From the NCBI GenBank assembly GCA_023443625.1, contig JAEZTQ010000046.1:28280-92279 (forward strand): DNA of 64,000 nucleotides, read 5' to 3'. Position 1 is the stretch's first letter, and each line of letters begins with the position of its first letter. This DNA comes from Bacillota bacterium. GTDB lineage: Bacteria; Bacillota_A; Clostridia; Lachnospirales; Lachnospiraceae. This document shows positions 44,645 through 53,741 of the stretch, in pieces. The notes beneath the pieces were generated by a model, which saw nothing but the letters and a program-made list of their open reading frames with translations, was not told the origin of the DNA and did not search any database. Position numbers and translations under genes: made by a program.

Positions 44645-45548
44645 TCCAAAATTCCTCTATCCTATTCAATATTTCATATGCTGGTTTTACCGTTGCCAAG
44701 GAAATATCTTCACCCGTCTTTTCGAGATAATACTTAACCATGTAATAACCGCAAGCATACCCTGCACAATATGGTAATCCTACTGGAAAATAACCCTGTA
44801 GCTTGGCAATTTCATCTCCGTACAGATATGCTGTTATATTATCCAAACCTTGTACACTAAGTCCTTCTTTTATAATAGGTTTTATATAATCATCCAATTC
44901 TTTCTTATCAATTTTACTTACCCACGGGCCCAAATTATCTTCACCATAAATAGATACTGCAAAATTCTCAGCTAAGCCTTCCACTATCATCATTTCAGCC
45001 AATGTTATATCATTGGACCATTTTATATGCTGAAATCTAACATTATGATTGCATTCATGTGCAAGTGCAGCCGGCAACCTCTTCATAGTAAATTCATTTG
45101 GCAGCATAAAAGCAAATATATATCCAGGTATTCCTCCATCACCGGAATATCCGTCACTCAATTTCGTATATACACTTTCCGGATTTGCCAATAAAATTGT
45201 AAATAAATATTCATCTACAAAAAGCTCAATTCCCTTCTCACTAAATACTTGTAAAGACCTTTCAATGCTATGCTGACAAGTATCCCATAATTTCTCATCT
45301 TTTAAGCATTCAACAGCATCTTTCCATGAATTATCCATTAATCTTGGTGGCAGAATCCCCAGCATCTCGCTTGCCATAACCACATCATATCCACCTACCG
45401 CTTTTGCTTTTATTGGTATATTATAACATTCCCACTTCTTTTCAAAGGGCTTCATTAATTCATACCGAAATATATCCTCTTTCCTATCTTCCGATGCACT
45501 TATTATCTTATCATAAATTTCGGTCGAATAAACTCTTTTTACTTGCAT
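44634..45548 (-). CDS. DUF2268-type putative zinc protease
   Basis: 304 aa. Zinc site HECNHNV (HExxH-like with His-Glu-x-x-His) near 166, with a downstream Glu in MIVEGLAENFA near 190 as third ligand. Soluble, no signal peptide. DUF2268 proteins are putative Zn-dependent proteases of unknown substrate. It is co-transcribed with the MerR/TipAS regulator; an antibiotic- or stress-linked role is inference. Confidence 0.82.
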   Translation of the reverse strand: MQVKRVYSTEIYDKIISASEDRKEDIFRYELMKPFEKKWECYNIPIKAKAVGGYDVVMASEMLGILPPRLMDNSWKDAVECLKDEKLWDTCQHSIERSLQVFSEKGIELFVDEYLFTILLANPESVYTKLSDGYSGDGGIPGYIFAFMLPNEFTMKRLPAALAHECNHNVRFQHIKWSNDITLAEMMIVEGLAENFAVSIYGEDNLGPWVSKIDKKELDDYIKPIIKEGLSVQGLDNITAYLYGDEIAKLQGYFPVGLPYCAGYACGYYMVKYYLEKTGEDISLATVKPAYEILNRIEEFWNEQ

Positions 45549-45637
45549 TTTTGTTCCTCCTTCATCTTGTTAATTATAGTCTAAACTATTACCCAAGGTA
45601 GGAGTCAATAAAAATTTTCATACCGTTTTTATACGGT

Positions 45638-46267
45638 TCAACATAAGAATTTTCTATTTGCATAGAATAAAGAACTAAAAAGAATCACGGCGTAAACCAA
45701 CAAATCCTCGCCACCTATAGTAATGTACTTAGTCAATGACAGCACCAAAATGCCTATTGATATAAAAAGCCCCAGGGCTAACAGTATTGTAAGCGCAAAT
45801 ACTACTTTGGGCGCTAGCGTAACTTTCATTTTAAAGCAACTCGGCTTTGCCACCATTACAGCAAAGAGCAACGATTGTACAGCCACCTCAATTGCTGTCT
45901 TTATATGAAATTCTAATGAAAGTTGTGTATATACCATACCCATAATTGAACCAGGTGAAATCGTAAGTGGATTAAATAAGCCAAGTATCAGCATCACTAT
46001 CCAAAGCTTTAAATAACCATATTTTCTATTAATAAAGCTATTTTTTGTTAACAGCAAAACCACTCCATATAGGATTCCTCGTAATAACTGGATGAATGGT
46101 CCTGTTATTATGCTGACAGAACCATAATCTTTCATATAATAAGATGTAATACCTTTTCGAAACAGCTCGCTATGATCGAATACTATTGCAAAAATTATAG
46201 CGCTAATTATGTAGGTAAATATATGTATCGCAGTAATTCTATTAATAAATTTCAGGTTATTTTCCAT
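45638..46267 (-). CDS. multi-pass membrane protein, unknown family
   Basis: 209 aa with five or six hydrophobic segments and few charged residues. No motif recognised. It is the third gene of a PadR-methyltransferase-membrane protein unit, 23 bp downstream of the methyltransferase, so probably under PadR control. Function unknown. Confidence 0.7.
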   Translation of the reverse strand: MENNLKFINRITAIHIFTYIISAIIFAIVFDHSELFRKGITSYYMKDYGSVSIITGPFIQLLRGILYGVVLLLTKNSFINRKYGYLKLWIVMLILGLFNPLTISPGSIMGMVYTQLSLEFHIKTAIEVAVQSLLFAVMVAKPSCFKMKVTLAPKVVFALTILLALGLFISIGILVLSLTKYITIGGEDLLVYAVILFSSLFYANRKFLC

Positions 46268-46290
46268 TCGTCACCTCATAATACAAATAT

Positions 46291-46902
46291 TTAAAAGACA
46301 AAGGGCACAAACATTTTAGTTTGTTTCCTGTATTCCACATATTCATCTCCAAATTCCTTCACCATATCCGCCTCCTCTTTTTTGGCAAGCCGATAGTACA
46401 TCACAAAAATAACAGGCCACATGATAAGCATAGGTATTGTTGCCCATTCAAGAATCATTCCAATGGTCAACAGGTAAAAACCAGTATACTGTGGATGTCG
46501 AATATATTTGTAGACGCCTGTTTTTACTACTTTGCCTGTACCGCCATCCTTTTTCCAATACTTATGATAGATATTATACCATCCATTTATGATTAAGATT
46601 GCCGCTACAACTATACAAATATAATTAACATACATTCCCCAATAGCCTATTTGATTTATTAGTGTATGCCCCCATAAATAGCCCTCTGGAAGGTTCTTTC
46701 CAATGAGCCAAGACACAATGTAAAAACTAAAAGGTATACCAAACATTTCAATGGCAAAGGCACATACAAATGCGATAAAAGCTGTCCTTGGTTTTTTGTC
46801 CATTTTCTTGTAAAAAGGTACAAACAGTAAAACAAGGCAGTATAATAAAATAAAAATGATAGCTCCTATCCAGTTTCCATAATGACTTGCAGTAGTTTCC
46901 AT
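46291..46902 (-). CDS. isoprenylcysteine carboxyl methyltransferase-family membrane protein
   Basis: 203 aa from METTASHYG; AAGGGGGAG fixes this start over a longer one that overlaps padR. Five to six membrane segments; the family core is GVYKYIRHPQYTGFYLLTIG near 135 followed by EEADMVKEFGDEYVEYRKQT, the ICMT/PEMT-type SAM-binding end. Bacterial members methylate or reduce unknown substrates. Second gene after padR. Confidence 0.85.
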   Translation of the reverse strand: METTASHYGNWIGAIIFILLYCLVLLFVPFYKKMDKKPRTAFIAFVCAFAIEMFGIPFSFYIVSWLIGKNLPEGYLWGHTLINQIGYWGMYVNYICIVVAAILIINGWYNIYHKYWKKDGGTGKVVKTGVYKYIRHPQYTGFYLLTIGMILEWATIPMLIMWPVIFVMYYRLAKKEEADMVKEFGDEYVEYRKQTKMFVPFVF

Positions 46903-46931
46903 ATTGACTCCCCCTTGAGAAAAATATAATC

Positions 46932-47465
46932 TTATTGTTCCTGAAAGTTCTTCAACAGCAGAGAACAACTCACTTTCTCTGCCTTCACAATTTCACCCAT
47001 TCGCTTTACGCCGCTGATAATCACCCTATCTGTTTGCTGGTTTTCCATCTCCTTTACTTGTGCATTAATTGCATTGATATACTGCTCCAAAAGCTCAAAT
47101 CTCATTGCCAACATGGATTGTACTTCCTCTTTTGGAAAGACGCCAATAAAAACTGCGGCAATTGAAAACCATACTGTGTCATAATCAAAAGAACATATAA
47201 TGGTTTTAAGCTCATTAAGCAAAACTCGTCTTCCACTTTCGGTAAGTGTATAAATTGTCTTCTCTGGCATGTTGCCCTCTTTTTTACATTCACCTTTAAT
47301 ATATTTTTTCTTTTCAAGACTTTTTAAGGTTGCATAAATAGTCGAATCACCCACAGGGAACCACCATTTCATATTCATCTTTTCAATCATTTTAATTATC
47401 TCATAAGCATTGATGGGAGTTCTATAAACTATACCCAATACAACGATTGATGACTTTGTAAGCAT
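46932..47465 (-). CDS. PadR-family transcriptional regulator
   Basis: 177 aa. Winged HTH with the PadR pattern: GIVYRTPINAYEIIKMIEK, WWFPVGDSTIYATLKSLEKKKYIKGE and KTIYTLTESGRRVL; the C-terminal part is a Vir_act_alpha_C-like helical dimer region. First gene of a three-gene unit and likely represses it through the operator upstream. Confidence 0.88.
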   Translation of the reverse strand: MLTKSSIVVLGIVYRTPINAYEIIKMIEKMNMKWWFPVGDSTIYATLKSLEKKKYIKGECKKEGNMPEKTIYTLTESGRRVLLNELKTIICSFDYDTVWFSIAAVFIGVFPKEEVQSMLAMRFELLEQYINAINAQVKEMENQQTDRVIISGVKRMGEIVKAEKVSCSLLLKNFQEQ

Positions 47466-47489
47466 CTAACTTCATCCTTTCCTTCAGAA

Positions 47490-47532
47490 ACTACTATATA
47501 TTTAGACTACTACATATATAGAGTAGTGTCAA
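47490..47532 (-). promoter_or_regulatory. padR promoter with overlapping inverted repeat
   Basis: On the minus strand TTGACA (47527-47532) begins a promoter with a weak TAGTCT -10 at 17 bp. An inverted repeat with ACTACT/AGTAGT ends and AT-rich arms (about 47490-47527) covers the core, consistent with PadR autoregulation. Confidence 0.5.
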
Positions 47533-47574
47533 TAGGGTTTTTTGGTATAATTATCAATTTTACATTTTTATGTA

Positions 47575-47602
47575 ACAAAAAGAACGTCAGACTTCTCTGA
47601 CG
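47575..47602 (-). terminator. terminator after the histidine kinase
   Basis: CGTCAGA-GAAG-TCTGACG followed by TTCTTTTTG on the minus strand, about 60 bp after the kinase stop. Confidence 0.75.
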
Positions 47603-47661
47603 CCCACTTTGATTAGCCGTTATTAATAATATATTAATCTTAATCTCTACATTATAAATAC

Positions 47662-49044
47662 TTAGAATTCAATTGTTACCATTCCACCTCCTTTGGCAGA
47701 AGAATTTGCTATACGAAGGGAACCGCCATGCTGCCTAACAATCGTATCGGCAATAAATAAGCCCATGCCGTAATGCGATTTCGAACTACGGCTGGAATCA
47801 CCCTGATAAAATTGCATCCCTGCATTTTTCAAATCTTCCGCGGTAAATCCCTTTCCACTATCCACAAGGGTAAATCTAAATTTATACTTTTCTGCCGATA
47901 CAGAAAACCAAATCAATCCACCATCAGGGGAGTAATCTACTGCATTGGATACAATATTCATAATTGCTCTTTGCATCAAGGAACTGTCCAGATTGATAGT
48001 CTCAGGCAAGTTCTTTTCTTCAAACTCAGTCTTTAAGTGCTTTATTGAAGCGAGGGCATTCATTTGGCTGTATAGTTCACCCAAAAAATCTTTCATATTG
48101 ACGTCTTCCCGCCGTAGTAAATAGCCGGCCTCCGCTTTGGATAGTTCTATCAGCATCTGAACATACTGTTCCATTTGATCGGCATTTTTCAAAATATAAT
48201 GGGTAAATTCCCTCTGTTCTTCTGTTTGATTGGTATCGTTCAACATTTCAGCATTACCGTGGACAACGGTAAGGGGGGTTTTTATATCATGCGCCAAGGC
48301 GGAAATCTGCATTTTCCGTGTCTGCTCAATTTTCCATTGTGTTTCCAGTGACCGCTTTAACTCTGTTTTCATGCTTTCTAAAGACCGCAGAGCTGCGTCT
48401 ATTTCTTGTATGCCGCTATACTGAACTTCAAATGCAAGATCTTTATTCTGTATTTTCTCCGTAGCGTTATGAAGGGGGATGAGTTTACGGCTGATCTTTC
48501 TGCCATAAAGCCGGGAAAGCAGGATAATTTCCCCAAGGATAGCAGCAAGAATTAACCAGAAAAGGAGGATTTCCGGCGCAGGCAAATGTTCCCTCAAGAA
48601 TTTGGCAGAAAACTGGGACAAGGCTGAGTATTTTACAATACAAATCTCATTTTGCCGTTCAATAGGGAAATAACATTGGGCATTTAAGCCTGTCATAAGG
48701 GATATACCGGAGGTTCTTCTTCCGCTTTGAATTATCTTCCATGCAGTGTCAGCTTCGGATTTGGTCATACTCCCTGACAAAAATCTCCCAGTGGTGCTTA
48801 CAAGGGCATATTCACAGGTTTCAGGAATAAGATCTGCACTTAGGGTTTTTGCAGACGCAATCTCGTCTTTTTTACTTTCAATATTCGCTTCCACAGCTCC
48901 GATAGAAATAAGGAAGCCTGTTTTCATTGAAGTAAAAAACAACCCTAGCCCAATCAAGACAATTAACAGGAAGCCTACAAAAAGAGTCAGTAAATATTGA
49001 ACAAAAAATGTTCTAAGTTTGATATTTTTATTTATCAGTCCCAT
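47662..49044 (-). CDS. sensor histidine kinase of the peptide-resistance system
   Basis: 460 aa from MGLINKN; GGGGG lies upstream. Two membrane segments (about 15-40 and 155-180) flank a 115-residue extracellular loop, then HAMP, HisKA with the phospho-His in SALAHDIKTPLTVVHGN near 254, and HATPase_c boxes (NIVSNAVDYSPDGG; SHYGMGLFIAD). It is the SpaK/CprK group, with long extracellular sensor for peptides. The start overlaps the regulator stop. It pairs with the regulator upstream and the ABC transporter of the same operon. Confidence 0.9.
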   Translation of the reverse strand: MGLINKNIKLRTFFVQYLLTLFVGFLLIVLIGLGLFFTSMKTGFLISIGAVEANIESKKDEIASAKTLSADLIPETCEYALVSTTGRFLSGSMTKSEADTAWKIIQSGRRTSGISLMTGLNAQCYFPIERQNEICIVKYSALSQFSAKFLREHLPAPEILLFWLILAAILGEIILLSRLYGRKISRKLIPLHNATEKIQNKDLAFEVQYSGIQEIDAALRSLESMKTELKRSLETQWKIEQTRKMQISALAHDIKTPLTVVHGNAEMLNDTNQTEEQREFTHYILKNADQMEQYVQMLIELSKAEAGYLLRREDVNMKDFLGELYSQMNALASIKHLKTEFEEKNLPETINLDSSLMQRAIMNIVSNAVDYSPDGGLIWFSVSAEKYKFRFTLVDSGKGFTAEDLKNAGMQFYQGDSSRSSKSHYGMGLFIADTIVRQHGGSLRIANSSAKGGGMVTIEF

Positions 49045-49694
49045 TTGTATCCAATCCCCCATACAGTTAAAATCGGAGCCAGCTTATATAGGGCCAGCTT
49101 TGCCCGGATATTCTTTATATGAACAGCAATTGTGAAGCTGTCACCTTCAGCATCGAAACCGCATACAGCATCGTAAATTTGTTCTTTAGTAAAAACCTGA
49201 CCACGATTTTTCGCAAGGAATTCACAGACGCCATACTCAATTTTTGTAAAAGATAATCTCTGTTCATTGACGGATACTTCTTTTGCTGCAAGATTAAATT
49301 CCAAGCCTGATACAACTAATAGATTCCGCTTCTCACGAGTTTCCCTGCGCAGATGTGCATTTACCCTCGCCCGTAATTCTCCGATGCCAAATGGCTTTTT
49401 TATGTAATCATCGGCTCCCAGACCTAGGCCGTACATCACATCAGTTTCCAGCGTTTTAGCAGTCAGAAACAGAATTGGACAATCTACCAGGTTTCGCACT
49501 CTTTGGCAGTAAGCAAAACCATCAATATCCGGCATCATAACATCCAGCAATAGTAAATCAAACCGGTTCAGGCTGCTTAGCTCTACCTTTTCAGGTGATT
49601 CAGCTGTTGTTACAAGATGGCCGTCTCTTTGTAATGCGTTTTTTACGAGAGCCAAAATATCCGGCTCATCATCAATGACAAGTATTTTGGACAT
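49035..49694 (-). CDS. OmpR-type response regulator of the peptide-resistance system
   Basis: 219 aa. Receiver with DDEPD near 8, phospho-Asp in LLLDVMMPDI near 53 and Lys in YIKKPFGIGE near 100. Winged-helix C-terminus (about 120-219, KEQIYDAVCGFDAEGDSFTIAVHIKNIRAKL). It probably activates the upstream transporter genes. Fourth gene after the FEG transporter. Confidence 0.92.
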   Translation of the reverse strand: MSKILVIDDEPDILALVKNALQRDGHLVTTAESPEKVELSSLNRFDLLLLDVMMPDIDGFAYCQRVRNLVDCPILFLTAKTLETDVMYGLGLGADDYIKKPFGIGELRARVNAHLRRETREKRNLLVVSGLEFNLAAKEVSVNEQRLSFTKIEYGVCEFLAKNRGQVFTKEQIYDAVCGFDAEGDSFTIAVHIKNIRAKLALYKLAPILTVWGIGYKWD

Positions 49695-49734
49695 AGGTGT
49701 TTACTCCCTTCTAAAAACAAATACCTCATTTATA

Positions 49735-50475
49735 TTATTCGTAAGATTTTCTGCCTTCCCAGCTTTTGAACCAAAAAAGGCTTATGATAAAGGCAACTAC
49801 CGTAGAGAAAGTTGCGAGGATTAAACATTTATATATCTCTTCATATCCAAGGGTCGATGATGGGTTAAGCCATGTGAAAACAAGATTATCACAAAGACGC
49901 GCACTCCAGGCACAGGGAATGAGGTACCATTTCCCATCTCCAAGTCCCGTCAAGGCTAAAGCGGAAATCAGGCTTTCGATGATTCCGAGACCGATTGAGG
50001 TTCCCCTGCCATATCTGAGACTGACAAACAGATGCAGAATATAAAGAATAATGCTTCCGGCTATCAACAGGCCTCCTGCCTTGATATACATCATGCCTGG
50101 TATTGTCTGAAAGCCAACCGCAAACACTCCTATGGCAATCATAATTGATGAAATCCCAAGGAGAAGCAAGACCACCAGCTTGCTTGCGTATGCTGCCCCA
50201 CGTGATTTTACACCGCTTAGCATAGTCTGGAAACTTCCGGCCTCTCCTTCCTGTTCCGCCGCTTTGCCTGTGATCAGGCCAATCATTAAAGGAAATGCTA
50301 CACCGATTACCTCAAGATACCCACTGATTTTCACCTCTGTCGTCCAAGAGGACATGGAATAATAGACGATAAACAGGATGGCGGCGGTCAAAGGAAGCAA
50401 TACGTGTATCCATAGCATGGAGTTATGTCTGAATTTATGAAGGTCAGAACGAATACAGCGTATGAAAGTATGCAT
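49735..50475 (-). CDS. lantibiotic-immunity ABC permease, MutG/SpaG family
   Basis: 246 aa with six membrane segments. Opens MHTFIRCIRSDLHKFRHNSM, typical of this subunit: a cytoplasmic N-terminal helix before TM1. It exports or clears cationic peptides from the membrane with the E and F subunits. One base after the E-type gene. Confidence 0.85.
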   Translation of the reverse strand: MHTFIRCIRSDLHKFRHNSMLWIHVLLPLTAAILFIVYYSMSSWTTEVKISGYLEVIGVAFPLMIGLITGKAAEQEGEAGSFQTMLSGVKSRGAAYASKLVVLLLLGISSIMIAIGVFAVGFQTIPGMMYIKAGGLLIAGSIILYILHLFVSLRYGRGTSIGLGIIESLISALALTGLGDGKWYLIPCAWSARLCDNLVFTWLNPSSTLGYEEIYKCLILATFSTVVAFIISLFWFKSWEGRKSYE

Positions 50476-50476
50476 C

Positions 50477-51208
50477 TTACTTTACCTCCTGTCTCTGAAA
50501 CCAGTTCGCAGTCACAAGCAGCAGTAAGAGAAAGAAGGCAATAGAAAGAGCAATACCCATGGGAAGAACGCCTAAGTCTAGTAGAGCATCCCCTTGCAAA
50601 GCCAGAGTGCCGTTTGGCAGGATACCAAGCACAGGACACATCAGCCGCGTCGCCCAGCTGTAGGGGCAAGTCCACCAGAAGCTTTCTGTTGCGACCAAAA
50701 TATCCAGTATAACCCCTATAACTAAGTTTATAAGCACTGCTGTCATCAGACCGAATTTCTTAGAAATAAAGAGGCAAAATGGAATCTGCCAGAGGGAGAC
50801 AACAATTAAAATCGACGTTGCCATTACCATCTGTGTGATGGAGATGGTGGATGTGGGATTGATCAATAACTTCCCTATAATCATCCCCACAAGGTGTAGG
50901 ATACAGGCAGCTATAACATACACAGCAAGGAGAATGACTTTGGAAACCCAGATTTTTTGAAGTGGAACCGGAAGGGCAAAAACTGTCCGGTAATGCAGTT
51001 TCCTTTCTTCTATCTGGTTAACCAGTGCTGTGGCAAGGGTAATAAAACCTGGCAGGAGGATGATATACCACCAGTTATAGCCATTTTGCACAAGGTAGAT
51101 ACCGGAAATACCTGCAAGCAACACCATAAGCAGGGGTGCAAGGAAAACCAGCTTCTTAACAAAGGTTCTATGGCATTTCAAATTTTCTGCTTTAATATAA
51201 TCCATCAT
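50477..51208 (-). CDS. lantibiotic-immunity ABC permease, MutE/EpiE family
   Basis: 243 aa from the MMDYIKAE start, which overlaps the ATPase stop by three bases. Six membrane segments; N-terminal YIKAENLKCHRTFVKKLVFL is the family hallmark. Forms the other half of the membrane channel with the G-type permease. Confidence 0.85.
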   Translation of the reverse strand: MMDYIKAENLKCHRTFVKKLVFLAPLLMVLLAGISGIYLVQNGYNWWYIILLPGFITLATALVNQIEERKLHYRTVFALPVPLQKIWVSKVILLAVYVIAACILHLVGMIIGKLLINPTSTISITQMVMATSILIVVSLWQIPFCLFISKKFGLMTAVLINLVIGVILDILVATESFWWTCPYSWATRLMCPVLGILPNGTLALQGDALLDLGVLPMGIALSIAFFLLLLLVTANWFQRQEVK

Positions 51209-51209
51209 G

Positions 51210-51917
51210 TTAATCACCTGCCTTTTTGCTGTTTGCAACAACCTGCATAAACAGCGTTTCCAAATCTTCTCCGGGGTTTATTTTGGCTTCATAGCCCAAT
51301 ATTCCATTGCTGATAATGCCAATATGATCAGCTATCAGCTCCACCTCAGAAAGAATATGGCTTGATAGGATCACTGTAATACCCTGTTCGGGAAAGGATC
51401 TGATGAGTCCTCTCAGATCCTGAATGCCGATTGGGTCTAGACCGTTGGTGGGTTCATCCAGAATAAGCAACTTTGGATGATTCAATAATGCAATGGCAAT
51501 ACCAAGGCGCTGCTTCATTCCCATAGAAAACTGTCCAGCACATTTTTTACCGGTACTAGTCAAATCAACAATTTTCAGGACCTCATCGATCCGATCCTCT
51601 GGTAACCCCAAAAGAAGGGTGCGTACCTTCAGATTTTCTCTTGCGGTCAAATTCTCATAAAGTGGAGGAGCTTCAATCAGAGCACCTATATCTGAAAGGT
51701 CCTTCCGGCTCCATAGGCGTCCTTCAAATACTATTTGACCCGAAGTCGGCTGGAGCATCCCAGTAATCATCTTCAAGGTGGTGGATTTTCCTGCTCCATT
51801 AGGTCCCAGTAAACCATAAATGGAATTTTCCATTATAGACATGGATATGTTGTTGACTGCAGGTTGTTTTTTAAAGTCTTTACATAAGTCTTTTGTTTGC
51901 AAAATATACGAACTCAT
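51210..51917 (-). CDS. lantibiotic-protection ABC ATPase, MutF/SpaF family
   Basis: 235 aa from MSSYILQTK, the ATG six bases after AAAGGAAG. Walker A GLLGPNGAGKST near 36, signature FSMGMKQRLG near 132, Walker B LLILDEPTNGLDP near 152 and a His in LSSHILSEVE near 192. Energises the FEG exporter, known in clostridia as the CprABC type and linked to resistance to nisin-like and host peptides. First gene of an operon ending with regulator and kinase. Confidence 0.9.
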   Translation of the reverse strand: MSSYILQTKDLCKDFKKQPAVNNISMSIMENSIYGLLGPNGAGKSTTLKMITGMLQPTSGQIVFEGRLWSRKDLSDIGALIEAPPLYENLTARENLKVRTLLLGLPEDRIDEVLKIVDLTSTGKKCAGQFSMGMKQRLGIAIALLNHPKLLILDEPTNGLDPIGIQDLRGLIRSFPEQGITVILSSHILSEVELIADHIGIISNGILGYEAKINPGEDLETLFMQVVANSKKAGD

Positions 51918-51991
51918 AAACATCTTCCTTTCATTTGTTTGATACTTACTATAAAGAAGAAGTTTAAAAATTCTTTAAAGAAATCTAAAAT
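51914..51991 (-). CDS. possible 25-codon leader ORF with ATT start
   Basis: AAGGAGG lies five bases before an ATT codon that opens a frame ILDFFKEFLNFFFIVSIKQM running to a TGA that overlaps the start of the ATPase gene. The strong ribosome site otherwise has no start codon. It would couple translation to the ABC gene. Non-standard start, so tentative. Confidence 0.25.
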   Translation of the reverse strand: MLDFFKEFLNFFFIVSIKQMKGRCL

Positions 51992-52133
51992 ATTTGCCTC
52001 CTTACCACTTTTTGCATTGCAAAGGATATATGTAAGGGTTTCCTCACATCGGAGCTTCTACTTTACCAGTAAAAATTCCAACGATTGAAAACCCTATATT
52101 TACAGTCTTTTATTTTATTATTGAATTAATACC

Positions 52134-52170
52134 AAAAGATCTTCTCGTTTTCCAACAAAGAAGACCTTTT
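52134..52170 (-). terminator. terminator after mgtE
   Basis: AAAGGTCTTCT/AGAAGATCTTTT stem on the minus strand, 30 bp after the stop. Confidence 0.7.
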
Positions 52171-52198
52171 AAATATTATATAACCTAAAGGTATTAAA

Positions 52199-53533
52199 TT
52201 ATAAACCCAACAACCATGTAGCCGTTGAAAAATATATTATAAGAGCTACAGCATCAACAATCGTTGTTATTAATGGACCCGCCATAATCGCTGGGTCAAA
52301 TTTTAGTTTTTTTGCTATGATCGGTAATACACCACCGACTATCTTAGCCAATACAACAGTGAAAAACAATGTGAAGGATACAGTTATAGCTACCAATATA
52401 TCAGTCTTCTCAATATAATAAATCCTTAAAAAATTGACAGATGATAAAATTATCCCAACAATAACACTAACACATAATTCCTTCCTTAAAACCTTCAAGA
52501 TATCACCAGGTTTTAATTCTCCCAAAGCTAATCCCCTGATTATCAGTGTTGAGGACTGTGAACCAGAATTTCCACCTGTATCCATAATCATTGGTATAAA
52601 GGTTGCCAGTATCATTACTGATTGCAATGCGTTCTCAAATCTTAAAATTATGCTTCCTGTAAAAGTGGCAGAAATCATCAATATTAAAAGCCATGGTATT
52701 CTGTGCTTTGCTAATTCCCAAATATTTGTTTTTAAATATTCCTTTTCAGATGGTTGTATTGCAGCCATCTTATAAATGTCTTCTGTGACTTCTTGATCTA
52801 TAACATCTAAAATGTCATCTACTGTTATTATACCAACTAGCCTGCTTTCGTTATCCACAACAGGCATAACATAATAGTCATATTTTTTGAATAAACTAGC
52901 AACCTCTTCTTGATCATCGTAGGTCTTTATGGATATCACGCCTGTGTCCATAATATCTTTTATAACTGCTGAATCATCACTTAATATTAGTTTTCTAAGT
53001 GATATAACACCTTCTAGTATTCTATTACTGTTTATAACATAGCAAGTATTGATCGTTTCTTTATCGATACCGATTTCCTTAATGTACTGAATAGCTTGCT
53101 TTACTGTCATTTCTTTTTTTAAGTCAACATACTCGATGGTCATTAAGCTACCAGCAGAATCTACTGGATAATTTAAGAACTGATTAATAAGCATCCTTGT
53201 TTTATCACTAGTATTCTTTAGAACCCTTTTTACGACATTCGATGGCATTTCTTCCAAAAAATCGATGGCATCATCAATAAAAAGATCATCTAAAATATTA
53301 ATAGCTTCCTCATCAGTAATAGATTCAATAACATATCTTTGAAGCTCACTTGACATGTGTACAAAAACTTCAGAAGATAAATCCTTCGGCAATATTCTAT
53401 ATATTATCAAAAGTTTTTGCTGGTCTATTTCTTCGAATAATCGTGCAATATCAACTACATTTAGGCTGATTATCTCTTTTCTTGCTTCTACATATTTGCC
53501 TTGTTCAACAAGACCAAGAATTTTTTCTTTCAT
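52199..53533 (-). CDS. mgtE: magnesium transporter MgtE
   Basis: 444 aa. N-terminal superhelical MgtE_N (about 20-120), a pair of CBS domains (about 130-255, GVISLRKLILSDD and GIITVDDILDVIDQE) and five membrane helices in the last 170 residues, with family signature MDTGGNSGSQSSTLIIRGLALGE in the pore region. It imports Mg2+, gated by cytoplasmic Mg2+. AAGGAGGGCC precedes the ATG. Its leader carries two overlapping small ORFs and a hairpin. Confidence 0.95.
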   Translation of the reverse strand: MKEKILGLVEQGKYVEARKEIISLNVVDIARLFEEIDQQKLLIIYRILPKDLSSEVFVHMSSELQRYVIESITDEEAINILDDLFIDDAIDFLEEMPSNVVKRVLKNTSDKTRMLINQFLNYPVDSAGSLMTIEYVDLKKEMTVKQAIQYIKEIGIDKETINTCYVINSNRILEGVISLRKLILSDDSAVIKDIMDTGVISIKTYDDQEEVASLFKKYDYYVMPVVDNESRLVGIITVDDILDVIDQEVTEDIYKMAAIQPSEKEYLKTNIWELAKHRIPWLLILMISATFTGSIILRFENALQSVMILATFIPMIMDTGGNSGSQSSTLIIRGLALGELKPGDILKVLRKELCVSVIVGIILSSVNFLRIYYIEKTDILVAITVSFTLFFTVVLAKIVGGVLPIIAKKLKFDPAIMAGPLITTIVDAVALIIYFSTATWLLGL

Positions 53534-53550
53534 TTGTGGCCCTCCTTAAA

Positions 53551-53590
53551 TAGAGCCACATACTAAGATTAAATCGTAGTTATGGCTCTA
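53551..53590 (-). promoter_or_regulatory. hairpin adjoining the mgtE ribosome site
   Basis: TAGAGCCA/TGGCTCTA, 8 bp with further inner pairing. Its 5' arm is the last codons of leader ORF B and its 3' arm ends four bases before AAGGAGG. Ribosome position on the leader would decide whether it forms. Confidence 0.55.
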
Positions 53591-53652
53591 AATCCATTAT
53601 CATTATTATGATTATTTTGACAACTATTATTAGGTTCTGGATGAGAATCCAT
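53569..53652 (-). CDS. mgtE leader ORF B, 27 aa
   Basis: Encodes MDSHPEPNNSCQNNHNNDNG followed by FRAITTI. GAGGTGG is eight bases before the ATG. Rich in Asn/Asp with an early Pro-Glu-Pro, reminiscent of acidic/Pro nascent chains that destabilise ribosomes at low Mg2+ (E. coli MgtL). Its end overlaps the leader hairpin. Novel as far as I can tell. Confidence 0.5.
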   Translation of the reverse strand: MDSHPEPNNSCQNNHNNDNGFRAITTI

Positions 53653-53713
53653 AACTACCACCTCTACTTTCTCTCATAAGATTCAAACACGTGATTATAT
53701 CTGCCGTAGTCAT
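53630..53713 (-). CDS. mgtE leader ORF A, 27 aa
   Basis: Encodes MTTADIITCLNLMRESRGG followed by SYGFSSRT in another frame; it overlaps ORF B by 23 bp. GGAAGTG is six bases before the ATG. Translation of A would run over the ribosome site of B. Confidence 0.4.
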   Translation of the reverse strand: MTTADIITCLNLMRESRGGSYGFSSRT

Positions 53714-53741
53714 ACAGCACTTCCAATTTACACTAATATAT

